Below are positions 1 through 7,135 of a stretch of DNA of 64,000 nucleotides, in pieces. Made by a program: the position numbers and the translations under genes. The stretch lies in the NCBI GenBank assembly GCA_028690665.1, contig JAQVAV010000005.1, positions 224,915 to 288,914 of the forward strand, given 5' to 3'. Source of the DNA: Paludibacter sp. GTDB lineage: Bacteria > Bacteroidota > Bacteroidia > Bacteroidales > Paludibacteraceae. The notes under the pieces are model-generated. The model searched no databases, was not told where the DNA came from, and saw nothing but the letters and a program-made list of their open reading frames with translations. Numbering within the stretch: position 1 is the first letter of the stretch; every line of letters begins with the position of its first letter.

Positions 1-362
1 AACGAGGATACCAATTCCCAACCGTTATCAGAAGCCCATTGTGCACAAACCGTGGGCTTTTCCTGATCTTCTACCATGGCATAAATAAATCCATCTCCAT
101 CGGGCTTTACCTGAAAGGCAGGGAGCGGACCTGACTGCCAACTGGAATTGGCATTGATTTTAGTAAATTTCCATCCTGCAGCATAATCTGTCGGTATAGT
201 TCCAAGGCTCATATTTGTCCGATTAGAAAAAGGATATTTTCCCGTTTCCAATGATTCAATACTGAAATTATTCCCTTTTATAACAAGAGAGGGAGTTTGT
301 GCTATTCCATTATAAATAGTGATGCAACAAAATAGCAACAATAATGCTAACCTGTTTTTCAT
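1..362 (-). CDS. Secreted protein, N-terminal part (resembles the N-terminus of the sialidase/NodB protein at 2076-5387); runs off the window
   Basis: The reading frame starts at an ATG read leftward from base 362 and is open for 120 codons to the window edge, so only the N-terminus is visible. It begins with a signal peptide (MKNRLALLLLFCC..., ending near GIAQ). Residues from about 24 match the first domain of the large protein encoded at 2076-5387 very closely: both contain INANSSWQSGPLP, FQVKP and a CAQWA-DNGW segment. The domain itself is not one I can name; in the paralogue it precedes catalytic domains, so a substrate-binding role is an inference. The gene follows the T9SS protein at 404-1231 by 41 bp and is probably co-transcribed with it. 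What the rest of the protein contains cannot be seen. Confidence 0.85.
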   Translation of the reverse strand, partial: MKNRLALLLLFCCITIYNGIAQTPSLVIKGNNFSIESLETGKYPFSNRTNMSLGTIPTDYAAGWKFTKINANSSWQSGPLPAFQVKPDGDGFIYAMVEDQEKPTVCAQWASDNGWELVSS

Positions 363-403
363 AGGCTTTTATTTTTTATTAGCTAATTAAAAATTTCGTA
401 TTG

Positions 404-1231
404 TCACTCTTTTATAAATTGAAAAGATTTTGTTTCATTTATTTTCAATATATAATAGCCTTTTTTAAGGTTGCTGACATTTAATGATTTCTTAACGCGT
501 TGTTCCAATAATTTCTTTCCCATTATATCAAAAACAGAAACTTGATATGGAACAGACTGTTCCGAAGCACTGATATATAAAATGTTTTTTACCGGATTGG
601 GATATAAAACGATATATTCATCTTGCATATTATTGATTGAACTTGGGTCAGTAGGTTGAGGATAATTCCGTAATTCAAAATCGTCAAACATATAGGTAGA
701 CTCCCCCCATCCCGAACGAGGTTCACTCCAATTACAGCTAAATATAAAGTTTAATGAAATTAACTCCCGTCCCATAAAAGTTCCTAAATCGGCACAACAT
801 TCAATCCATTTGTCATTTTCAGCAAGCAGACCAAAAAAGACTACGTTTTGGTCATTTTCATAATTATCGTTTATTGCAATGCGAAAAGGTTTAGGTTGGA
901 TTGAACGATAGGCTTTGAAATATAAATATCGGGTACTTTCTGTTACCAAAATCGGATTTTTCAATTTCAATTCACCGAAATTACCATCCCAGTCCGCATC
1001 TGGTATATTTATCGCCACATAAGATTTTGAAGATGTATTAATATCTGGCTTTGTATTAATTCCAATATGTGGCTCTGACACAAAAAGAGATAACTCAAAA
1101 TTGATAGGTTCGTTTACATACAATAAATCTGTACTTTCATCTTCAAAAGTAGCTAACACAATCGTTGTTCCCTGTTGCGCATTCAGGAAAGAAAAAAACA
1201 TCATTTCAAAAAGTAAAATATATTTTCTCAT
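404..1231 (-). CDS. T9SS-secreted carbohydrate-binding-like protein
   Basis: This 275-residue protein has an N-terminal signal peptide (about residues 1-19) and a single beta-rich domain (about 22-190). It ends in a type IX secretion sorting domain (about 205-275) with the typical LYPNPVKN start and a KGYYILKI segment. The central domain aligns with residues 260-422 of the neighbour at 5400-7085: both carry ATFED, SEPxIGxN, W.GNFGEL, a K.P.L(V/I)T segment, a C-W segment and FD(D/N)F. The shared domain looks like a jelly-roll carbohydrate-binding module, but I cannot assign a family and see no catalytic motif. It probably attaches to the cell surface or is released through the Por system and helps bind polysaccharide. 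Its position beside the partial gene at 1-362 copies the pair at 2076-7085. Confidence 0.85.
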   Translation of the reverse strand: MRKYILLFEMMFFSFLNAQQGTTIVLATFEDESTDLLYVNEPINFELSLFVSEPHIGINTKPDINTSSKSYVAINIPDADWDGNFGELKLKNPILVTESTRYLYFKAYRSIQPKPFRIAINDNYENDQNVVFFGLLAENDKWIECCADLGTFMGRELISLNFIFSCNWSEPRSGWGESTYMFDDFELRNYPQPTDPSSINNMQDEYIVLYPNPVKNILYISASEQSVPYQVSVFDIMGKKLLEQRVKKSLNVSNLKKGYYILKINETKSFQFIKE

Positions 1232-1251
1232 AACGGAGATAACTATGAATA

Positions 1252-1283
1252 AATTGGCAATTGGAGTATACTCCTCGCCAATT
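1252..1283 (-). terminator. Hairpin downstream of the zinc-ribbon gene
   Basis: Arms AATTGGC (1252-1258) and GCCAATT (1277-1283) enclose a second stem GGAG/CTCC with a TATA loop. It lies 63 nt downstream of the stop of the gene at 1346-1966. There is only a short T-rich stretch after it on the minus strand, so it is either a weak intrinsic terminator or a processing hairpin before the T9SS gene. Confidence 0.4.
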
Positions 1284-1345
1284 GCTCATAAGCAGGTCTT
1301 TAAGCATTAGCTTTTGTTGTGTTTTTAGTCATCTTTTGTATCCAT

Positions 1346-1966
1346 TCAATAAGTCTTTTTTGTAAAATTCAAATATTTCATGGTATACCCAAATCCCAGT
1401 CCAGCTATTGTCCAAATCGGAATCCCAATCAAAATCATTGTCAGTGTTATTTCTTCTCCGGTAATTAGAGGATTGATAATGGTCATTAAAATGAACATAA
1501 TTCCACTCCATGCAAATCCGATTTTTAACCAACTACCATTTTCGTATTTTATCTCCTCTATTTTGAGATTTTCAAACCTTTTGGGTTGTTCTTTTAACCA
1601 CCTTTCTTTCCACTTTTTTACAAACCAAATCCAAATTGGAACTGTCAGAATAATTACAATTAAGCTTGTCAGATTTCGTAAACATGGAATTATGTTACCA
1701 CAATTTGGACAATAATAACCAAACCAATTCTTAAATCCATTCCTTTTCGCCCACAGTCTTCCGTCATTCAATTCTCCGCAATGAGGACACGGAAAAAATT
1801 GTCTGTCTATGAGTGGTCTGTCTATTGTTTTGTCAAACAGAATAACTTTTGGAGCTCTTTGTCCTAAAATTAATTCATTGATCACTAATCCGGGATTAAG
1901 AATCCAATGAATCATAATCCAATGTTTCCACGTCCACGCTGTAAACTTTGTTTTGTCGTACTCCAT
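1346..1966 (-). CDS. Zinc-ribbon inner-membrane protein of unknown function
   Basis: This 206-residue protein has a zinc-ribbon: a CPHCG knuckle at residues 60-64 and a CPNCG knuckle at 86-90. Three clear hydrophobic segments follow (about 100-116, 147-168 and 173-192), with a tryptophan-rich amphipathic stretch near the N-terminus. No signal peptide is visible. The layout, a cytoplasmic metal-binding ribbon tethered to the membrane by several helices, is common among small uncharacterised bacterial proteins, and I do not recognise a specific family. It sits between two carbohydrate-active genes but shares no sequence feature with them, so it looks like an insertion into the locus rather than part of its pathway. 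The start ATG is well placed, with about 110 bp of AT-rich sequence to the next gene upstream. Confidence 0.7.
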   Translation of the reverse strand: MEYDKTKFTAWTWKHWIMIHWILNPGLVINELILGQRAPKVILFDKTIDRPLIDRQFFPCPHCGELNDGRLWAKRNGFKNWFGYYCPNCGNIIPCLRNLTSLIVIILTVPIWIWFVKKWKERWLKEQPKRFENLKIEEIKYENGSWLKIGFAWSGIMFILMTIINPLITGEEITLTMILIGIPIWTIAGLGFGYTMKYLNFTKKTY

Positions 1967-2075
1967 CTTTATTTTTCTAAAATTACGCCTAACAATCTGA
2001 AAGTTGAATAAGTCTTAAAAAGTCTCTCATCTTACAGTCGTTTTAGGGCAGACTTATTTCAATTCAGATTTACTT

Positions 2076-5000
2076 TTATTCCTTAACAAATCGAAATGAA
2101 TCCGAGATATTCTCATTTTCAATATGTAAAATGTAAATTCCGGGCATGATATTAGAAACATCAATAAAATGTTCGGAGTCAAATTCTTGATTAAAAAAAC
2201 AAACTCCTTGCATATTATATATTGAACAAAACCCTTTGATAGGATTTTCAGATTTTATCTCTATTTTGTTTTTTACCGGATTCGGGTAAATCCGAATATC
2301 AGTCTTTTCAGAGTAATTCTGAATTCCGGATGCCTCTTCCTTCACTAAAATCAGTTTTTGCCGGTCGGGAATTACATTGATCTGGAATTTTCCCGTTGAA
2401 GGGGTATAAATACTGTCACTCATCGTTGTCCCGGCTTCCATCACCCGGCAACGGGCCGATGTCCAGCCATCCGGCAAGTTAACCGTTAAGGTCAGGGGAT
2501 GGTAAAATACCGTTGTGTCCAAAAAGGTCTGTACCGTGATGTCATATTCTATGCTGTCGCTGTTTATTTCGGTGCGTAGTACACGCATGTTATCACGTTC
2601 CTGAGCATATTGAACTATATCGCCGAATGTTGCAGGCCAAATATCACCACTTGCTTTTTTCTCTGCCAAATACTCACACATTTCTGTCAACCATTCAGTG
2701 GTAGCTATTTCGTAAGTGTCGGAAGTCGACAATAAACTGAAAGGCAATACTTCATGAATACACAATACCCCGAAATTACGATTGCGGCGGACGGTACTTT
2801 CTATGGAGGATTTTAAATCATCAAAACTGGCTGAATCATTCGACAAGGAACGTGGTTCTGCCCATGTCAACAAATCGGAATTAATCGTATAACATTCGCT
2901 TCTACTCAATGATGCATCATTTTCAAGACTACTGCATTGACGGGCACCTATAAAAAGCGGAGTTGCTATTTCCTGTACATCTTCGTTGTTCTGGCAATAC
3001 GGATAAGCATGGGATAAACATTTTTTTCCGATATTGGTTTCGATATTTTCTTTATCCTGTTCCAATTCTTCGGCCACATCATCGGCTGACAGAGATGTCA
3101 AATCGGCATGGGTCAATGAATGAGAACCTATTTCGTAGCCGTTATCGGACATTGTTTTAAAATCTTCCCAAAAGCCGTAACGATCTTTTTGAGTTTCGCC
3201 TTTATGTACCAGATTCCCGGAATTTACAAAAAATGTAGCTGGGATATTGTGCTCTTTCAGTACGGGATAAGCATAGGTGTAATGTGCTTCAAAGCCGTCG
3301 TCAAAAGTCAGAGCCATGGCCGATTTGGCATTATTGTACCAACGTGTGGCCATTACGCCTGTACTACTCGAACCTCTTTCATAACGGAAATTTTTAAAAC
3401 GATGAAAAGTCAGGTAATTGGCATTATGCTGACTGTTTGCCTGGCCGGTTGCATCATCCCACGCAGTACGAATAACAGCAATAATATCATCTCCATCAAA
3501 ATCCCAATCGGCATACTGGAATCCGTGATGGGTAATATCATCAACATGAAGAAGAATTTCCTTAATAGTCCAGTTTACCAAATCTTCCGACCAGCACAAA
3601 GCCATCGTATTTCTGACACGCTCCAGACTGATGCCCTGATTTGTGTCTGCCGGTAATACGTAATTACTCAAAGTCCAGTATTTATTGCTGATACTATCAT
3701 AATGAATCGTAAATTTCTTCAATGCTCCCGGAAGATGAGATATTCCTGTCTGAGGGTCAAATGTCGCTGTTGTTCCATTATCTGAAATTTTTATTATACC
3801 AGCTTCATTGTCAGGCGTATAATGCAAGCGCAAAACATCAACCATGGATCCGTCTTTTGCAATAACAGCATTGCCTTCGAGCCAGGTCCACGCATCTATC
3901 GCTCCAGCCACATATTGCAGTTCATTGCTTATAGTCCAGTTAGCCGCATTCAGCAAATCGGCATTTTCATCAGCCGACATCATAAAAGCACCAAACGGGC
4001 CCCAACCATCTACTTTTCCCTGATTTTCCATAGCTTTCCACACCCGGCCTTTATGAAAAACAACCGGAGTTGGAGCACAAGTATAATAGCCATCCATCAA
4101 AAGCCCGTTCGTACTATTCGTTGGATTTGTCCAAGTGTATCCACCATCATAAGATCGTAATATGACTACATTACCATACCCCATGGTACCTTTAGGAGCC
4201 ACACCCATCAGGTATAGTTCATCTCCCCTCGTAAACAGTTTGGCCCAATTCAGAGTATTTATCTGGGCTATCTGTTCCCAGGTTTCTCCTTTATCAGTAG
4301 ATTTATATACAAACGCGTAGGAAATTATGCTCCCAAAATAATCATGCGAAGCCAAATATGTTCCATCCGGCAAAACAACGATACTCGGAGAACCTACATA
4401 CTTATTGGTAGTTGCCGGAGAATTATGAATAACAACTCCGGGAGGAGGATTGAACCAGCTTTCCTGATTGACATAATCAATTGTACCCGAAGAAAGAACA
4501 AGAACTCCCTGCCAACCGGTTGACTTTATTTCAATAATATCCCCTTCTTCAACCGACTTTTTATAAATCGAGAATGACGTAGAATATGAATCATTATAAC
4601 TAAAACTCAGTCCGTCGACCTTCGTCCAGCCATTAGCTGCAACATCATAGGTTTGATCTTCATCTGACTGGGCAATATACATATCACCTGTTTCTTTCGC
4701 GGTTATTTTCAATTTTGGAGGAGCTCCTCCATTATAACGGGTAATATTTAAATCGGCCAGTTCTTCCGAAACAGACCCAAACACATACGAACGGTTAGCA
4801 TAAGCAACTGTCCCATTGTCCAACACGGAAGTCTCCATCCAACCCGTAGCAACAATAGATACCGAAACAGCCTGAATGGTTTCGACAGATGAATTTACAT
4901 CGGTAATTTCGGGAGCAATAACGATAGCTCCACTGAATGTAGCAGGCTGAACCACATCAATCCACTCATCTTTCACACATGCTTTCCGATAAAAATAAAG

Positions 5001-5387
5001 TTTTGCCGCTTGTGTATCTCCATAAGAAATAACCAATCCGGGAATTGAATCCCAACCGTTATCTTCGGCCCATTGCGCACAGACAGCCGGCTTTTCATAA
5101 TTAGCCACCAAAACATAAATATACCCATCCTCATCGGGCTTTACCTGAAAAGACGGAAGGGGACCGGATTGCCAGGATGAGTTCGCATTAATTTTGATGG
5201 TTTTCCAGCCGGTATAATCGGCTGGAATATCACCAAAAGGCATAGTGGTCCTATTATAAAATATCTGATTCCCTTTAGTCAGATCCTGTATTCCAAAATT
5301 TTCACCTTTTATCTGAAGACCCGGAACGGCATAGCAGATCCCAATAACTACCGATAAAAGCAGATATGATAACAATAGACGTTTCAT
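2076..5387 (-). CDS. Two-headed secreted enzyme: sialidase-like beta-propeller plus NodB polysaccharide deacetylase, T9SS sorting domain
   Basis: This 1103-residue protein begins with a signal peptide (1-20). Two copies of an unknown domain follow (about 24-160 and 185-305; both contain a PSF/PKL-type strand, a GW turn, GL.(I/F)SY and a W-G-LVLS ending). Next comes a BNR/sialidase-type propeller (about 315-670) with Asp-boxes at 363-370 (STDKGETW) and 412-419 (SYDGGYTW). A NodB carbohydrate esterase 4 domain (about 680-930) has TFDDG at 694-698 and the metal-binding SHSLTH at 755-760. A T9SS sorting domain (about 1028-1103, IYPNPVKN) ends the protein. The NodB part should remove acetyl groups from a polysaccharide. 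No FRIP motif was seen in the propeller, so true sialidase activity is doubtful and it may be another exo-hydrolase or lyase. It starts 12 bp after the preceding gene, so the two form an operon. Confidence 0.85.
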   Translation of the reverse strand: MKRLLLSYLLLSVVIGICYAVPGLQIKGENFGIQDLTKGNQIFYNRTTMPFGDIPADYTGWKTIKINANSSWQSGPLPSFQVKPDEDGYIYVLVANYEKPAVCAQWAEDNGWDSIPGLVISYGDTQAAKLYFYRKACVKDEWIDVVQPATFSGAIVIAPEITDVNSSVETIQAVSVSIVATGWMETSVLDNGTVAYANRSYVFGSVSEELADLNITRYNGGAPPKLKITAKETGDMYIAQSDEDQTYDVAANGWTKVDGLSFSYNDSYSTSFSIYKKSVEEGDIIEIKSTGWQGVLVLSSGTIDYVNQESWFNPPPGVVIHNSPATTNKYVGSPSIVVLPDGTYLASHDYFGSIISYAFVYKSTDKGETWEQIAQINTLNWAKLFTRGDELYLMGVAPKGTMGYGNVVILRSYDGGYTWTNPTNSTNGLLMDGYYTCAPTPVVFHKGRVWKAMENQGKVDGWGPFGAFMMSADENADLLNAANWTISNELQYVAGAIDAWTWLEGNAVIAKDGSMVDVLRLHYTPDNEAGIIKISDNGTTATFDPQTGISHLPGALKKFTIHYDSISNKYWTLSNYVLPADTNQGISLERVRNTMALCWSEDLVNWTIKEILLHVDDITHHGFQYADWDFDGDDIIAVIRTAWDDATGQANSQHNANYLTFHRFKNFRYERGSSSTGVMATRWYNNAKSAMALTFDDGFEAHYTYAYPVLKEHNIPATFFVNSGNLVHKGETQKDRYGFWEDFKTMSDNGYEIGSHSLTHADLTSLSADDVAEELEQDKENIETNIGKKCLSHAYPYCQNNEDVQEIATPLFIGARQCSSLENDASLSRSECYTINSDLLTWAEPRSLSNDSASFDDLKSSIESTVRRNRNFGVLCIHEVLPFSLLSTSDTYEIATTEWLTEMCEYLAEKKASGDIWPATFGDIVQYAQERDNMRVLRTEINSDSIEYDITVQTFLDTTVFYHPLTLTVNLPDGWTSARCRVMEAGTTMSDSIYTPSTGKFQINVIPDRQKLILVKEEASGIQNYSEKTDIRIYPNPVKNKIEIKSENPIKGFCSIYNMQGVCFFNQEFDSEHFIDVSNIMPGIYILHIENENISDSFRFVKE

Positions 5388-5399
5388 TAATAAATAACT

Positions 5400-7085
5400 T
5401 TATTTTCCTGAAATAATAATTTTTTTACTATTGATGCTTCCATCACTATATTTTATTTTCACAATGTAGGCGCCAGCGGATAAAGTTGAAAGGTCATCAG
5501 AAAGAAGCTTTGTTCCTGCTATTGTATAGATGGATTCTGAAACTTTTGTTTTTTCTGATTGAGTTAAAAAATTGTTTGTAGATATGTCTTCAGTAAAATG
5601 AGCAACATAAGCCAAATCGATACTTCCGGAAACAGAAGGAGAATAGTTTACATCGGTAGAAACTTCTTCTCCGTTCAAAGTCCAGTTAACAAAAGTATAG
5701 CCTGCATTTGCCGTAGCTATTAAAATCAAACTTTCTCCCGGAGAATAATAACCGGACGTAGTGGAGCCAGCTGTACTACCTCCCGCGGCCGGATCTGCGG
5801 CAACAGAAACGAGCACAGGAGTATCGGTATTGTCTGAAAGAGCAAAATTATCGAAAGCATGAATTGAAGTTTGGGCTGATCCTCCGGACCAATCGCAATT
5901 GTAGACAAACACAATACTTTTAAGCAACTTTTTGTCTTTCAAGGAAGACAAATCAACAACTACATGTTCCCATACGCCATCCTGACTTGCTTTTCCCTGA
6001 TATATTTCTGATTCTTGATCGCCATTTATAGCAACCCTGTAATTATATAACTGATTCGTCCGATACACCATGAACTTCAGGTATTTATTATTGTCTGTAA
6101 TCAAAACAGGCGTTTTCAATGCCAGTTCACCAAAGTTACCCCACCAACCGGTTTTTTGGGTTGTTGCAGAAAAACAAGTAGAAGATAAATTTAAACCGGT
6201 TTGACTTTGATTTACTCCAATATTGGGCTCGGAAGAAAATTCTGATGAATCATACCATTTTGTTCCTTTAACCAAAGAATCGTTAACTGCATCTTCAAAA
6301 GTAGCTCTCAACTTAGTCCCATAAGTTGCGCCGTTTAGTTGTGTTATTTGTTCAAAGTTTAAAGCCTGATCAAAAATTTCGATATCATCAAAATAGCTTC
6401 CTCGTTCACAAGCCTGACTGTTAAATCTTAAACTTGTTAGGACTGAATTTGGAACGGCGTAATTAGATACAGCAGACTGAAATACACCATTGATATATAA
6501 TTGTAAGTTTGTCCCTTGTTTCACAATTACATAATGTGCCCAATCATAGATATAATTTGCAGGCGTAAGAGAGGAATTCAAGTAACTATTATTGGCATAT
6601 TTTAAGCTAGGTTTGCTACTATTCCACCAAGCTACAGTACGAAACTCAAACGTAGCTCCGTCAAATAGAAATAGTTGAGGAAACCCATTTAATGTGGGGT
6701 TTGAACTAGTCCCAGATTTAGTCCAGAAAGAGATAGTAAAATCACCTGTCCCTACCAATGATGAACTTGAAATAATCCTTAGACTCCGGTTACTTGTATT
6801 TTGAGTGGTGCTATTATTAGCATCAGTCCAAGTATTTGGCAAAAAAAGAACATTACCTCGTTCCTCATCTGTGACAATAGATGCATCCGAAACGTAACTT
6901 GTAGCACTTGACAAGTCCGTAATAACAGCAGTAACATCTCCTACGGTTGGAGCAAGTTCATGAGAATTGGTTATCTCATCACAGGAATACTTTAATGTCG
7001 GAGTCGGCAATACGCTCTGAGCACTTAATTGTACTGTAAAAACAGATACAAGCAACATGTAAAAAGTAAAAATTTGTTTTTTCAT
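5400..7085 (-). CDS. Secreted LamG-domain protein with carbohydrate-binding-like and bacterial-repeat domains, T9SS-type tail
   Basis: The chosen start is MKKQIF..., four codons inside a longer frame, because it gives a normal signal peptide ending near QLSAQ. Numbered from the longer frame (MFTV...), the domains are: a LamG/concanavalin-like sandwich (about 35-250; TISFWTK, LQLYING and FDDIEIFDQAL strands are typical); the jelly-roll-like domain shared with the gene at 404-1231 (about 260-422); a bacterial repeat of the InlB-B/Flg_new_2 type (about 428-502; VSVAADPAAGG, GYTFVNW); and a degenerate T9SS sorting tail (about 515-565) without the PNP motif. No catalytic residues were seen. It probably binds polysaccharide at the cell surface and is co-transcribed with the sialidase/NodB gene. 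Confidence 0.8.
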   Translation of the reverse strand: MKKQIFTFYMLLVSVFTVQLSAQSVLPTPTLKYSCDEITNSHELAPTVGDVTAVITDLSSATSYVSDASIVTDEERGNVLFLPNTWTDANNSTTQNTSNRSLRIISSSSLVGTGDFTISFWTKSGTSSNPTLNGFPQLFLFDGATFEFRTVAWWNSSKPSLKYANNSYLNSSLTPANYIYDWAHYVIVKQGTNLQLYINGVFQSAVSNYAVPNSVLTSLRFNSQACERGSYFDDIEIFDQALNFEQITQLNGATYGTKLRATFEDAVNDSLVKGTKWYDSSEFSSEPNIGVNQSQTGLNLSSTCFSATTQKTGWWGNFGELALKTPVLITDNNKYLKFMVYRTNQLYNYRVAINGDQESEIYQGKASQDGVWEHVVVDLSSLKDKKLLKSIVFVYNCDWSGGSAQTSIHAFDNFALSDNTDTPVLVSVAADPAAGGSTAGSTTSGYYSPGESLILIATANAGYTFVNWTLNGEEVSTDVNYSPSVSGSIDLAYVAHFTEDISTNNFLTQSEKTKVSESIYTIAGTKLLSDDLSTLSAGAYIVKIKYSDGSINSKKIIISGK

Positions 7086-7135
7086 AACAGTGAACATTTT
7101 AAAGTATTAGAAATCGATTGAATTATTAGAAAAGA

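Noticed and set aside
3120..3656. 178-codon open frame on the plus strand inside the sialidase/NodB gene
   Set aside because: Antisense to a well-supported multi-domain gene; composition is that of a reversed coding strand.
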